Origin: Leptospira sp.
GTDB lineage: Bacteria; Spirochaetota; Leptospiria; Leptospirales; Leptospiraceae
DNA: 64,000 nucleotides
Reading direction: 5' to 3'
NCBI GenBank assembly: GCA_016742255.1
Contig: JACVCB010000010.1
Span: forward strand, 1 to 64,000
Each line of letters opens with the position of its first letter. Within the stretch, counting starts at the first letter, position 1. This document shows positions 17,148-26,813 of this stretch, one piece after another. The notes beneath the pieces were generated by a model. The model saw only the letters and a list, made by a program, of their open reading frames with translations, was not told the DNA's origin and made no database searches. Both the position numbers and the translations under genes were made by a program.

Positions 17148-17513
17148 ATGACGAAAAAGAACATCCTCATCGTCGAGGATGAACCATTCCTCGGACTCAA
17201 TATCAAACAGAAAATCGAATCATTTGGTTTTCATGTGATTGCTGTTGTACCATCTGGGGATGAGGCCTTTCAAATTGTCTCAGAAAAGGTGCCAGACCTT
17301 ATCCTTATGGACATCAATCTAGAAGGATCACTCGATGGCATCGAAACGGCCGAATCTTTACGTGACCAATTCTCAGTTCCTGTTTTGTTTCTGACTGGAT
17401 TTTTGGACGAAACTTCAAAACAACGAATCAATCAAAATCCTTCGTATGCCTATCTCATGAAACCATTTTCTACGGACCAATTAAAAGAAGCCGTTACTGG
17501 TTTTATGGTTTAG
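17148..17513 (+). CDS. Stand-alone receiver-domain response regulator
   Basis: 121 residues forming one REC domain: acidic pair in ILIVEDEPFLG, phospho-acceptor Asp in LILMDINLEGSLDGIE, Thr in VLFLTGFLD and Lys in YLMKPFSTDQL. The MDINL...DGIE pattern is typical of receivers paired with PAS-type kinases in environmental bacteria. There is no output domain. No clear Shine-Dalgarno precedes the ATG; a possible -10 sits only about 12 bases upstream, so the leader would be very short. Its 3' end overlaps the convergent tlyA by 4 bases. Confidence 0.87.
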   Translation: MTKKNILIVEDEPFLGLNIKQKIESFGFHVIAVVPSGDEAFQIVSEKVPDLILMDINLEGSLDGIETAESLRDQFSVPVLFLTGFLDETSKQRINQNPSYAYLMKPFSTDQLKEAVTGFMV

Positions 17514-18283
17514 TTCTCCCATTTCCTTTCCCAACGTATTAAAAATTCTCGATTCCCGTCGGCCCCTTGGATGGGTGATTCCATAAGACCAACAAATCTA
17601 ATTTTTGGATCAGATTGTTTGATTTTGTGCCAAACATTTCTGATCGCATAACCAATCAATTGCGAATCGATCAAAACACCTTTCTCTAATTTCGAGGGAT
17701 GCACTTCAAATTGAGGTTTAAAAAGGGTGATTCCTTTCCAGTGAGTTTCTGGGTATTTCTCAAATAATAACTGCAGAAATGAAAATACAGGGACCAACGA
17801 AATGAAACTAAGATCCATTGTGATCCAAGTTTCGTTCGTGAGAGGTTCTAAAGATAATTGTGGTAATTCTTTTAGGTGGGTGCGGTCGAACACAGTCACT
17901 TTTGGATCATTGGCAATCTTTTGAGCCAATTGACCGTATCCAACATCGACTGCAAATAATTTGGAAGCACCTTTTTCCAGTAACACTTGGCAAAATCCAC
18001 CTGTGGAAGCTCCCAAATCAATACATGTTTTTCCATTGATTTGAATGTCTTTCCAATGATCAAATGCACCTAACAGTTTGTAGGCACCTCTTGAAACATA
18101 AGACTTTATTTTTTCTTTTGTTCTAACTTTGTCTTTTAGTGTAATCAGAGTTCCCACTTTTGAAATGACTGTATCATTCACGAGAACAGAACCAGATAGA
18201 ATTAAAGATTGGGCTAATTTTAAATCGGGTACAAACCCTTCCCTAACGAGAAAGTTATCGAGTCTAATTTTTTCTTTCTGCAA
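17510..18283 (-). CDS. tlyA: TlyA-family rRNA 2'-O-methyltransferase
   Basis: 257 residues. N-terminal S4 RNA-binding domain (RLDNFLVREGFVPDLKLAQSLILSGSVLVN), then an FtsJ/RrmJ-like methyltransferase domain with the SAM motif CIDLGASTGGFCQVLLEKGA and the catalytic-type ITMDLSFISL. TlyA enzymes methylate ribose of 16S and 23S rRNA (capreomycin sensitivity); older annotations call them haemolysins. The start is TTG at 18283, overlapping the polyprenyl synthase gene by 20 bases, so they are co-translated. Confidence 0.9.
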   Translation of the reverse strand: MQKEKIRLDNFLVREGFVPDLKLAQSLILSGSVLVNDTVISKVGTLITLKDKVRTKEKIKSYVSRGAYKLLGAFDHWKDIQINGKTCIDLGASTGGFCQVLLEKGASKLFAVDVGYGQLAQKIANDPKVTVFDRTHLKELPQLSLEPLTNETWITMDLSFISLVPVFSFLQLLFEKYPETHWKGITLFKPQFEVHPSKLEKGVLIDSQLIGYAIRNVWHKIKQSDPKIRFVGLMESPIQGADGNREFLIRWERKWEN

Positions 18284-19184
18284 TGTACTTAGGTAATCCT
18301 AAAAAGAATTCATGATTCATAGAAGAAAGTTCAGTTGCTAGTGAGATCGCTTTGTTGACAGACTCGGACCTGAGAGATTTTGTTTTTTCCATTCCATACA
18401 AACTTGGGTACGTCAATTTCCCTGCTTTTGCATCCTTTCCTGGGGTTTTGCCAAGTTCTTCTAAATTTCCTTCTACATCGAGGATATCATCTGTGATTTG
18501 GAATAAAAGCCCAATTTCTTTCGCATAACTTGAAAGTACAGATTCTCTTTCTTTCCAATCAGGTCGTAATCGATTCCCTAATAAAAAGGAAGATTCGATC
18601 AGTGCTCCTGTTTTTTTTTCATGGATAGAGAGTAGTTTGGATTCTCGGTCTGTTTTACTTGGATTTTTTTCTTCTTCAATGTCTTCCATCTGTCCTTGGA
18701 TCATTCCCTTCAAACCAGCACCTTTGTGGAGGATTTGAATGGAATCACGGATGAGAAATGGATCTTCAGTTTCCATCATTGATAATAGATAAAAACTAAG
18801 AGAGTTGAGTGTATCACCAGCTAAAATGGCCGTTGCCTCATCAAATTGTTTATGGCAAGTTGGTTTACCCCGACGGGTGTCATCATCATCCATTGCCGGT
18901 AGGTCATCGTGGATAAGGGAATAGGTATGAATGCATTCAACTGCAAGTGAGGCAAGTAAAACAGAATGGTCTTTAGTTTCGATGACTTGTGTTAATTTGT
19001 TCGGTTCAAAAAATGAATTTAAAACAAAGATAGGTCTTACTCTTTTTCCTCCAGCCTTTAGGCTATACAAACAAGCTTCCGTTATGCGAGTCTTTGGTGA
19101 AAATAAAGTTGTGGTATAGGAATCAAAAAATGAATCAAAAATTCGTTTGGAGTTTTGTAAGATTTCGGTGAAGGTAATTGGCAC
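18264..19184 (-). CDS. ispA: Short-chain polyprenyl diphosphate synthase
   Basis: 306 residues. Condenses isopentenyl diphosphate with allylic diphosphates to give farnesyl or geranylgeranyl diphosphate. The first aspartate-rich motif is HDDLPAMDDDDTRRGKPTCH, the second is FQITDDILDVEGN; KAGGKRVRPI and GQMEDI are also present. In this family chain length depends on residues just before the first motif (IHTYSLIHDD), which look FPP/GGPP-like; the exact product is inferred. Start GTG at 19184 without an obvious ribosome site. Operon with tlyA. Confidence 0.9.
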   Translation of the reverse strand: MPITFTEILQNSKRIFDSFFDSYTTTLFSPKTRITEACLYSLKAGGKRVRPIFVLNSFFEPNKLTQVIETKDHSVLLASLAVECIHTYSLIHDDLPAMDDDDTRRGKPTCHKQFDEATAILAGDTLNSLSFYLLSMMETEDPFLIRDSIQILHKGAGLKGMIQGQMEDIEEEKNPSKTDRESKLLSIHEKKTGALIESSFLLGNRLRPDWKERESVLSSYAKEIGLLFQITDDILDVEGNLEELGKTPGKDAKAGKLTYPSLYGMEKTKSLRSESVNKAISLATELSSMNHEFFLGLPKYIAERKN

Positions 19185-19237
19185 GATGGACTGGAACCGG
19201 TTCTTATTCAGAACCGATCCTTGTATTGATCAAGAAC

Positions 19238-19651
19238 TTAGTTAAGTTCGTAACCTTTAAAGAAAAACGCAATTTCTTGTAATGCGTTTGCGACAGAGTC
19301 AGAACCGTGAACCGCATTTGCTTCTTTGCTTTCAGCAAAAAGAGCACGGATTGTTCCTGCTTTTGCTTCTTTCGGGTCAGTAGCACCAATTACGTCTCTC
19401 CAATGAGTTACTGCGTTGTCACGTTCAAGAGCACAAGCCACGATAGGACCAGAAGCCATGTAGGTGCAAAGGTCGTTGTAAAAAGGACGAGCCGCATGGA
19501 CTGCGTAAAATTGTTTTGCGTCTTCAAGGCTGAGTTTTAGGAATTTCATTCCTAGGATTTTAAATCCTTCTTTTTCGATTCTCTGAAGGATGTCACCGAT
19601 GTGTTTGTTTTTCACTGCATCGGGTTTAAGCATGATAAAAGTTCTTTCCAT
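19238..19651 (-). CDS. ndk: Nucleoside diphosphate kinase
   Basis: 137 residues, normal length. Transfers the gamma phosphate of NTPs to NDPs through a phospho-His. Seen: [23 protein letters not shown] at the N-terminus, [30 protein letters not shown], and the active-site block [12 protein letters not shown] with the catalytic His. GGAG precedes the ATG at 19651. No operon partner is evident; 42 bases separate it from the antiporter gene upstream on the same strand. Confidence 0.96.
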   Translation of the reverse strand: MERTFIMLKPDAVKNKHIGDILQRIEKEGFKILGMKFLKLSLEDAKQFYAVHAARPFYNDLCTYMASGPIVACALERDNAVTHWRDVIGATDPKEAKAGTIRALFAESKEANAVHGSDSVANALQEIAFFFKGYELN

Positions 19652-19693
19652 ATCTCCAGTTGCTTGGAGAAACCGAAAAAAGCAATCGAATCT

Positions 19694-21802
19694 TTAGGCA
19701 GTTAAAAATCGTACCAAAAGAAAAGAAGTAGGGAGAAGGTCCATTTTTTCAAAACCTAACTCTTCCCATACATTCAAATCGATGAGGATCAGTGAATACC
19801 CTGTGATTTGGTTGATCGCAATTGGATATGGGTTCAAATCTGTTTCCGGTTGGATCAGATTTTCGACTTTGATTTTGTTTGATTTCATCCCTTTTAAGGA
19901 AGTGAGTTTTTGAGCAAAACCTAAGATGGGGTCCTTGTCACCTTTGTAAAGGATAGCGATTCGTTCAATGGTTTCAAGGCCATTGTCAATGAGAACCCCA
20001 ACGGTGGCTGGACAGTAGTTTAGAATGCCTTTGATTTTTCCGCCCGTATAACTTCGAGAGAACAATGGTTTTGCCGCTCCGATGAGGAGGATGTCAGAGT
20101 GTTTGATTTTAGCAAAGTTGACGATTTCGTATGTGACATTATCTGTAATACGATATTCTGTTTGGACTTGGATCCCTAAACTAGAACCTGTTTGGCGAAT
20201 CGCTTCAAAACTAGCATCTCGATACTTCCTGATTTCTTCATTCGAAAGGGAGTCGTTAGGTGAAATGTGCAAAGCGATGAGTTCCAAATTTTTCTTTTGG
20301 TTTCCCGATAAGGAAAAAGCAAATCTGACTAAACTTTTTCCCATTTTTTCTTGGGCAAAAGCAACAAGCACTCTGAGTTTGCTATCTGATGGTTTTTCTG
20401 GATAAGATGCGTTTACAGTCTTTGTGAAAAACTTTTGGATTCCATCAAGCAGTGGTCCAGTGGAAAGAGTTGTGACAAGTGCCATCATCACAAACACAGC
20501 AAATATTTCAGGACTGAGGATTCCTAAATCATAACCAATATTGAGGACAACTAGTTCCATCAGGCCTCGTGTGTTCATGAGAGCACCAATGGATAAAGAG
20601 TCTTCCCAATTGGATCCTGCTACCCTTGCAGCAAAAGCACTTCCTAAAAACTTACCGACAACAGCGACAAGAAGAACGAGTCCAAACACAAGCCATAGGT
20701 GAGATCCATTCAGTAGTGTGACCTCAGTACGGAGGCCTGTGATCACAAAGAAAATCGGAAGGAATAAAATTACAGCTATATCTTCTATCTTTTCAGCGAT
20801 TAGTTTTTTTAAATTCCCTTCCGCAGGCATGATGACACCCGCAAGGAAAGCACCAAATAGAGCATGGATCCCAATCACTTCTGTTGTCAGTGAAGATAAA
20901 AATAAAATCATTAAGATGAGAGCAACAGCTGTTCTTGTTAAGTTTTCACGCGAAATGTAAATAGAACCCAATCGTTTGAGGAAGGGTGCTACTAAATAAA
21001 TCATAGTTAAGATATACGCAAAAGACAATCCAATCGTAAATAAGGCAGTGTTTAAGTTTCCTGCTTTGGAAATAGTCACAATGATCGCGAGTAAAATCCA
21101 GGCAGTGATATCATCAGCTGCCGCACAAGTTAACACCATGGCACCAAGTGGTGTACGTGTAAGGTTTCGTTCTTGTAAGATTCTCGCAAGGACAGGGAAA
21201 GCAGTGATACTCATTGCAATTCCCATAAAAAGTGAAAATGATAAAAATCCTACGTTTTTGGGTGCATAATCAGTATAAAAATAATACGCTAATATCATCC
21301 CTAAAAAGAAGGGAAAAATGATACTCGCATGACTGATGATAATCGCTGAGTGGGCTTTGTTTTTGAGAACAGAAAGGTCTAATTCCATTCCGATGATGAA
21401 CATAAATAAAACGAGACCAATTTGGCTTAAGGTGCCGAGTGTAGGAAGGCTTGCAGGTGGGAATAAAAATCCCATTGTTTCTGGGAAGTAATAACCAAGT
21501 AAAGATGGTCCAAGTAAAATCCCAGCTACAATTTCACCCATAACGGATGGTTGTTTTAATTTTCTGGTGAAGAGGTAACCAACAAAACGAGCACTTCCAC
21601 AAACCACGATGATTTGAATGAAGAGTAAGGCTAAAGGATGGTGGAAACGATTGAAGAAATTTTCTGTGTCTAAATGTTCACTCGTGGTGACAGATAGATT
21701 TTTTGCGGTTTCTAAGACACTTCCAGCTTGGAGTAAATAATAACCTAAGGATCCAAACAGAAGTAAAGTGAAACCGTAAAAAACAGAAGAACGAGTTTTC
21801 AT
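19694..21802 (-). CDS. CPA2-family cation/proton antiporter with C-terminal cytoplasmic domain
   Basis: 702 residues. Residues from about 45 to 450 form a Na+/H+ (or K+/H+) exchanger with about 12 membrane helices: GEIVAGILLGPSLLGYYFPE, LGTLSQIGLVLFMFIIGMELD, ITAFPVLARIL, and the ion-site ACAADDITAW with paired Asp typical of electrogenic exchangers. The C-terminal 240 residues look like universal-stress-protein units (LRVLVAFAQEKMGKSLVRFAF), a nucleotide-binding regulatory module seen in CHX/KefB-like proteins. A long N-terminal helix precedes the core. It handles cytoplasmic pH or cation balance; the ion is not predictable. Confidence 0.9.
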   Translation of the reverse strand: MKTRSSVFYGFTLLLFGSLGYYLLQAGSVLETAKNLSVTTSEHLDTENFFNRFHHPLALLFIQIIVVCGSARFVGYLFTRKLKQPSVMGEIVAGILLGPSLLGYYFPETMGFLFPPASLPTLGTLSQIGLVLFMFIIGMELDLSVLKNKAHSAIIISHASIIFPFFLGMILAYYFYTDYAPKNVGFLSFSLFMGIAMSITAFPVLARILQERNLTRTPLGAMVLTCAAADDITAWILLAIIVTISKAGNLNTALFTIGLSFAYILTMIYLVAPFLKRLGSIYISRENLTRTAVALILMILFLSSLTTEVIGIHALFGAFLAGVIMPAEGNLKKLIAEKIEDIAVILFLPIFFVITGLRTEVTLLNGSHLWLVFGLVLLVAVVGKFLGSAFAARVAGSNWEDSLSIGALMNTRGLMELVVLNIGYDLGILSPEIFAVFVMMALVTTLSTGPLLDGIQKFFTKTVNASYPEKPSDSKLRVLVAFAQEKMGKSLVRFAFSLSGNQKKNLELIALHISPNDSLSNEEIRKYRDASFEAIRQTGSSLGIQVQTEYRITDNVTYEIVNFAKIKHSDILLIGAAKPLFSRSYTGGKIKGILNYCPATVGVLIDNGLETIERIAILYKGDKDPILGFAQKLTSLKGMKSNKIKVENLIQPETDLNPYPIAINQITGYSLILIDLNVWEELGFEKMDLLPTSFLLVRFLTA

Positions 21803-21820
21803 AGACCCTCAAGGTTCCGA

Positions 21821-22303
21821 TCAAACGGAAAATTTTTTCACAAGTGCTTCGCCAACAACATCCGGAACTTGGTTCGATACTGCTCTGCCGTGTCTTGCTA
21901 CTTCTTTGACGATTGTAGACGACACAAAAGAGTACTCATTATCAGCCATTAGGAAATAAGTTTCAATTTCTGGAGCTAATTTTTTATTCATGAGTGAAAT
22001 TGCATATTCATAATCAAAATCTGTAACTGCGCGAAGGCCCCGAAGGATGACCCGAGAATTTTTTTCCTTACAATAATCCACAGTGAGTCCTTCAAAGGAA
22101 TCAATTTTGATTTTGTCCCAACCTTGGAAAACCTTTCCAATCATCTCCACTCGTTCTTCTGGTGAGAATAAAGATGTTTTTTTGGAATTGATGGCAACGG
22201 CGATGATGATCTCTTCAAAAAGAGGATGGGCACGCCGTATAATGTCTAAATGTCCATTCGTAAATGGATCAAACGAACCAGGGTATACGGCGATATTTTT
22301 CAT
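21821..22303 (-). CDS. coaD: Phosphopantetheine adenylyltransferase
   Basis: 160 residues, normal length. Adenylylates 4'-phosphopantetheine in coenzyme A synthesis. The nucleotidyltransferase signature is [21 protein letters not shown] with the TxGH motif, followed by [19 protein letters not shown] and the C-terminal [15 protein letters not shown] (SSxxxKE). It starts 1 base after the argG stop and probably shares its transcript; the antiporter follows 18 bases downstream. Confidence 0.96.
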   Translation of the reverse strand: MKNIAVYPGSFDPFTNGHLDIIRRAHPLFEEIIIAVAINSKKTSLFSPEERVEMIGKVFQGWDKIKIDSFEGLTVDYCKEKNSRVILRGLRAVTDFDYEYAISLMNKKLAPEIETYFLMADNEYSFVSSTIVKEVARHGRAVSNQVPDVVGEALVKKFSV

Positions 22304-22304
22304 C

Positions 22305-23513
22305 TTAGTGGTTCACCCTTGCCCATTCTTTCATTGGTAGGCCATACAAATTGATGAATCCTTCTGCATCATATTGGTTGTAGAGTTCTTCTTTTTCAAA
22401 TGTAGAAAGGCCAGCGTTGTACAATGATTTGTTGGACTTTCTTCCGACAACCGTACAATTTCCTTTGTACAATTTGATGCGAACGGTTCCATTGACATAC
22501 TTTTGAGTGTAGTCCATGTATGCACGGAGTGCATTCATCTGGTTGGAATACCATTGTCCATTGTAAATGTATCTAGCAAATTCTTGAGAGAGTTCGTCTT
22601 TTTTGTGTTGGGTGTCTCTATCGAGTGTGATAGATTCTAAATCTCGGTGAGCAATGTGGAGGATTGTTCCACCAGGTGTTTCATAGACACCACGAGATTT
22701 GATTCCAACGAGTCTGTTTTCTACGATGTCCACACGACCTACTCCATTTTTTCCACCTAATTCGTTTAAGGTTTCCATCACTTCAAGTGGGTTCATTTTT
22801 TTTCCATCGATTGCAACACAATCTCCATTTTCAAAATCCAATTCCAAATAAGTTGGTTTGTCTGGAGCTTTTTCTGGCGAAACTGTTAAGATAAACATAT
22901 CTTCTTTTGGTTCATTGAATGGATCTTCTAAAATCCCACCTTCAAACGAAAGGTGCATAAGATTTCGATCCATACTATATGGTTTAGCGGCTGTTACAGG
23001 AACTGGAATTCCTTTTTTCTTTGCATATTCGATAAGATCTGCTCGGCCACCAAAATTCCATGTTCTCCAAGGAGCAATGATTTGTAAGTTAGGCGAAAGA
23101 GCTTTGAAAGTAAGTTCAAAACGTACTTGGTCATTACCTTTTCCAGTTGCACCATGCGAGAATGCATCTGCTCCTTCTTTTTTGGCAACTTCTGCCATCG
23201 CTTTTGCGATGAGAGGACGTGCGAGAGAAGTTCCAAGTAGGTATCGCATTTCATAAATGGCATTTCCACGAATGGCTGGAAAAATAAAATCACGTGCAAA
23301 TTCCAATCGTAAGTCTTGGATGTATACTTTGGATGCTCCGGTGTTTTTTCCTTTTTCTTCAAGGCCTGTGAGTTCTTCCTTTTGGCCAACATCGGCACAA
23401 AAAGCGATGACTTCACAACCATAGGTATCTTTTAACCAAGCAAGGATGACAGAGGTGTCGAGTCCACCTGAGTAAGCGAGAACGATTTTTTTGGGAGCAG
23501 GTTTCTCTTTCAT
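22305..23513 (-). CDS. argG: Argininosuccinate synthase
   Basis: 402 residues, normal length. Joins citrulline and aspartate with ATP in arginine synthesis. The ATP-pyrophosphatase P-loop is [18 protein letters not shown] at the N-terminus; further family blocks are [21 protein letters not shown], the conserved citrulline/aspartate site [20 protein letters not shown], and [13 protein letters not shown]. It is the first gene of a minus-strand run with coaD and is divergent from the nitrilase lipoprotein gene; the 81-base gap carries both promoters. Confidence 0.96.
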   Translation of the reverse strand: MKEKPAPKKIVLAYSGGLDTSVILAWLKDTYGCEVIAFCADVGQKEELTGLEEKGKNTGASKVYIQDLRLEFARDFIFPAIRGNAIYEMRYLLGTSLARPLIAKAMAEVAKKEGADAFSHGATGKGNDQVRFELTFKALSPNLQIIAPWRTWNFGGRADLIEYAKKKGIPVPVTAAKPYSMDRNLMHLSFEGGILEDPFNEPKEDMFILTVSPEKAPDKPTYLELDFENGDCVAIDGKKMNPLEVMETLNELGGKNGVGRVDIVENRLVGIKSRGVYETPGGTILHIAHRDLESITLDRDTQHKKDELSQEFARYIYNGQWYSNQMNALRAYMDYTQKYVNGTVRIKLYKGNCTVVGRKSNKSLYNAGLSTFEKEELYNQYDAEGFINLYGLPMKEWARVNH

Positions 23514-23594
23514 AGAATAAGGTCAAAATAAAAGAAAAAACCAAGAACACAATTAAATATTGTCTGAATTGAAATACTAGTGTAGATTTGGTGG

Positions 23595-24743
23595 ATGCGT
23601 TTTTTTGTCTCTTTGACTCTTTTTCTGTCCATTGGATTGGCCACCATCCAATGCAAAAAACTGCAAGTGGAACCGAATGTTCTTTCCGATGCCCTTCCCA
23701 AACCAAAAATTTTCATTCAAATTGAAGGCAAAGGCAAACGAGGTACTGTCATTGGATTGGAACCTTTTCTAAACAAATACAGTTACGCTACGGAAGAGAG
23801 TTTTTATTCGAGTTTAAAGGAATACTTTCAAAGAGCAAAAGAAGACGAAACCATCTATGTCGACAGGTCCATCGTGGTTTTACCAGAATACATTGGGACT
23901 TGGCTCGTTGTCACTGCAGAAGACAAATCCATCTTTGGAAAAATAAACATTGCTGAGGCAATGGAAGAGTTAGTGAAACAAAATCTTGGGTCTTTCCTAT
24001 GGCATTATCTTTTTAGTAATTCCTTTTCAAAAGACCACTTAAAGGAAACTCTCTTTCGGATGAAAGCTTGGCAGATGGCAGATCGTTACCAACGAATTTT
24101 TTCCCGTTTGGCGTTGGAATACCGCGTGGCGATTGTTGCAGGTTCCATTGTATTACCTCATCCAAAAGTGGTAGAAGGAAAAATCACTCCTACCGATGGC
24201 CCCTTGGAGAATGTAAGTTTTTATTTTCACCCTGACGGAAGAGTGGATGAACAAATTGTGCGTAAACTTTTTCCCATCGAAGAAGAAAAACAATTCTTAG
24301 TCGAAGGAACTTTGGATCAAAATCCAACTTACCGTACACCTATTGGTAAATTATATACAATGATTTGTGCTGATTCTTGGTTCCCTGAAGTTTACAAAGA
24401 ATTAGAAAACTCGGAAGCAGAAATTTTAGTAGTACCTTCGTTTGTTTCACCAAGTGATGCCTGGCAGACAAAATGGAATGGATACAATGGTTATGCGAAT
24501 CCAAAAGATGTCACAACAAAAGATATAGGATCCATCACAGAAAAAACAGCATGGAAAAAATATGCAATGTTAGGGCGACTAAAAGATCCCAATGTAAAAC
24601 TTGGAATCAATGTATTTTTCCGAGGTGAAATTTGGGATATGACCGCAGGTGGTGATGCATTTTTCCAAAAGATGGGAAAACCAGTGAATAATTTGGTCAA
24701 AGAAGAAAAAAACCAAGGTAGGTTGTATGTATTCTATCTCTAG
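23595..24743 (+). CDS. Carbon-nitrogen hydrolase (nitrilase superfamily) lipoprotein
   Basis: 382 residues. The first 20 residues form a lipoprotein signal with Cys20 in LATIQC. The body is nitrilase-like: a Glu in VVLPEYIGTWLVV and a catalytic Cys candidate in YTMICADSWFPEVYKEL; the Lys is less certain. Members hydrolyse amides or nitriles or transfer acyl groups, and a lipidated one would act at the membrane outside the cytoplasm. It overlaps the next gene by 17 bases and so is co-translated with the GMC dehydrogenase genes. Confidence 0.82.
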   Translation: MRFFVSLTLFLSIGLATIQCKKLQVEPNVLSDALPKPKIFIQIEGKGKRGTVIGLEPFLNKYSYATEESFYSSLKEYFQRAKEDETIYVDRSIVVLPEYIGTWLVVTAEDKSIFGKINIAEAMEELVKQNLGSFLWHYLFSNSFSKDHLKETLFRMKAWQMADRYQRIFSRLALEYRVAIVAGSIVLPHPKVVEGKITPTDGPLENVSFYFHPDGRVDEQIVRKLFPIEEEKQFLVEGTLDQNPTYRTPIGKLYTMICADSWFPEVYKELENSEAEILVVPSFVSPSDAWQTKWNGYNGYANPKDVTTKDIGSITEKTAWKKYAMLGRLKDPNVKLGINVFFRGEIWDMTAGGDAFFQKMGKPVNNLVKEEKNQGRLYVFYL

Positions 24744-25248
24744 AAAAACATTCCTCACATTGCTTTTATTTTGTGCAGGAATCAAATCCAAAATCAAAAC
24801 CTTTTACTTTAGTGAATCTGAAACGAGAACTGTCAATAGTTTTGCCGAGGTTGTTTTACCAATTGAGGAAACTGGAATGCCGAATTTAGAAGAAGCAAAT
24901 GTTATGCGAAGATTAGATGAAGAGTTGTACTTTGTTTCCGAGGAAATCCAAGAAGACTTTCACTCTGCTGTTATGGTTTTGGAATACCTTCCATTTTTTT
25001 ACGGAAGGTTTCGTTGTTTTTCAAATTTGAAACCAGAGGAACGAATTGGGTTATTAGAACTCTGGGCAGAAACAGATTCTGATACAGTTCGTGCTGTTGT
25101 GGGTAACTTAAAACTACTGGTTTGCCTTGTTTATTATGGTCATAAATCCACTTGGGAATCGATCTCTTACCCAGGTCCATTTGCGAATCCACCTGAGAAA
25201 TGGAGTGAGGCAAGACTTCATTACCAAAACTTACTCAAAGGAAACTAA
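24727..25248 (+). CDS. GMC dehydrogenase small subunit (gluconate 2-dehydrogenase subunit 3-like)
   Basis: 173 residues. The N-terminus MYSISRKTFLTLLLF resembles a Tat signal with Arg-Lys instead of Arg-Arg. The body is helical with YLPFFYGRFRCFSNLKPEERIGLLELW and a C-terminal SYPGPF motif shared with the paralogue at 35853. In known FAD dehydrogenase complexes the small (gamma) subunit carries the export signal and escorts the folded flavin subunit. It starts inside the upstream lipoprotein gene and is followed 8 bases later by the large subunit. Confidence 0.8.
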   Translation: MYSISRKTFLTLLLFCAGIKSKIKTFYFSESETRTVNSFAEVVLPIEETGMPNLEEANVMRRLDEELYFVSEEIQEDFHSAVMVLEYLPFFYGRFRCFSNLKPEERIGLLELWAETDSDTVRAVVGNLKLLVCLVYYGHKSTWESISYPGPFANPPEKWSEARLHYQNLLKGN

Positions 25249-25256
25249 GGTATCAT

Positions 25257-26813
25257 ATGAAAAAATCAGGTATCTATCGAGATTATAAAAGTTACCAACC
25301 AGGGGAAGTCATCCAAGTGGATGTGGTGGTAATTGGTTCCGGTTGTGGTGGTGCAACGATGGCTTACGAACTTTCCAAACGAGGAATCAAAGTAGCCCTC
25401 CTCGAACAAGGTGGAAACTACCATACGGGAACCTTTGATAACAATGAATTGAATATGGCAGGAAAAGTATCTGCAGAAAGGAATTTTCATACCACAAGTG
25501 ATGGTGGAATTAATTTGGTGTATGGAAATAATTTAGGCGGAGCATCGGTTCATTACTGGGCAGATAGTTACCGAACTCCCGAAGATCGCCTTCTATTATG
25601 GAATCGTAAATACGGGATCGAATACCACCTTCCCGAAGACTTAAATCCATATTGGTTGGAACTAGAAACAGACTTAAATGTCACACCTGCAACAGAAGAA
25701 TACTTTAATCCCATGAATCGTATCTTCCGAAACGCATCACAACGATTAGGTTGGGAAGGTCATCATGTCCCACAAGCAAGGAAAAATTGCCAAAAGTCTG
25801 GCCACTGTATGCAAGGTTGTATGTTCGGAGCGAAACAATCCCAACTCATCACTCATATTCCAAGTGCTGTTCGCCTTGGAACCGACGTGTATACTGATTT
25901 ACGTGCTGAACGATTGGACATCGTCGGAAACCAAGTGAAGGGATTAGAAGCTGTAGTGATCGACAGACGAACTTTAAGACCAACCCAAACCAAACTCCGG
26001 TTCCAATCAAAAGCAGTTTGTGTATCAGCTGGAGGTTTTGGAAGTAGCAAATTTTTACTGAAGAATGGTCTCAAAAAAAGACTTCCAACTCTTGGAAAAT
26101 TTTTGGCCATCAACCCTTCTCCGATGGTGCATGCATTGTATGAAGAGCCAATTGTTCAATGGCGAAATATTCCTGCAGCGTACGGCGTTGAAGGTTTTCG
26201 ATTGGCAAAATTCCAAAACGGCTCTTACAAAGAAGGTGGGTATATGCTCATGCCAAACCAATTGCAACCAGGAACCCTTGCCGCATTACTTCCTAGTTTT
26301 GGAAAAGATCACTTCCGTTATATGAAACAACTAGAATATTTGGGTGGAACCATTGGTTGGATTGATGATGTGGATGGGGAACTGGGATCCATCGAAGTTG
26401 ATTTTTTTGGAAAAACGAAAGTTCATTATCCGTTTGGAAAGACCACCAAACAAATATTCAGCGATCTAACGTACAAACAAATGAAATTGAATTTTGAAGC
26501 AGGTGCCAAAGAGGTGTTCCTTGCTGGAATGAAACTTCGGAAATACACAAAGTTACCTAAAAAAGAGGAAATTGATGCTTTGGCTTGGAGGCCAGCAGAG
26601 TTCCCGATGGCAGCGCCTCACCCTGCTGGAGGCTGTAGGATGGGAAAATCGAGTGAAACTTCCGTAGTCAATTCCAAACACCTAGTGCATGGATTTCAGA
26701 ATCTCTTTGTAGCCGACTCTTCTGTGTTTCCAACAGGTGTCAGTGTCGATCCAAGTTTTACCATTATGGCATTTAGTAAAAAAGCTTCAGAATTTATAAC
26801 AGAAGTTATATGA
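25257..26813 (+). CDS. GMC-family FAD dehydrogenase with C-x5-C-x3-C cluster motif
   Basis: 518 residues. FAD-binding VVVIGSGCGGATMAYELSKRG near residue 24 and a GMC C-terminus with HPAGGCRMG and NLFVADSSVFPTGVSVDPSFTIMAF. Cys178, Cys184 and Cys188 form C-x5-C-x3-C, the spacing that binds a [3Fe-4S] cluster in FAD glucose dehydrogenase gamma-alpha complexes. It probably oxidises an alcohol outside the cytoplasm and passes electrons to a cytochrome. It lacks its own signal peptide, consistent with export together with the preceding subunit. AAGG precedes the ATG. Its 3' end overlaps the convergent methyltransferase gene by 8 bases. Confidence 0.88.
   Translation: MKKSGIYRDYKSYQPGEVIQVDVVVIGSGCGGATMAYELSKRGIKVALLEQGGNYHTGTFDNNELNMAGKVSAERNFHTTSDGGINLVYGNNLGGASVHYWADSYRTPEDRLLLWNRKYGIEYHLPEDLNPYWLELETDLNVTPATEEYFNPMNRIFRNASQRLGWEGHHVPQARKNCQKSGHCMQGCMFGAKQSQLITHIPSAVRLGTDVYTDLRAERLDIVGNQVKGLEAVVIDRRTLRPTQTKLRFQSKAVCVSAGGFGSSKFLLKNGLKKRLPTLGKFLAINPSPMVHALYEEPIVQWRNIPAAYGVEGFRLAKFQNGSYKEGGYMLMPNQLQPGTLAALLPSFGKDHFRYMKQLEYLGGTIGWIDDVDGELGSIEVDFFGKTKVHYPFGKTTKQIFSDLTYKQMKLNFEAGAKEVFLAGMKLRKYTKLPKKEEIDALAWRPAEFPMAAPHPAGGCRMGKSSETSVVNSKHLVHGFQNLFVADSSVFPTGVSVDPSFTIMAFSKKASEFITEVI

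Noticed and set aside
17510..18283. Haemolysin (virulence factor) reading of tlyA
   Set aside because: The S4 plus FtsJ-like domains identify an rRNA ribose methyltransferase; the haemolysin label is historical.
19185..19237. Palindromic-looking GGTTC / GAACC segment between ndk and the polyprenyl synthase gene as a tRNA
   Set aside because: At 53 bases it is too short for a tRNA and cannot form a cloverleaf; at best it is a small hairpin.
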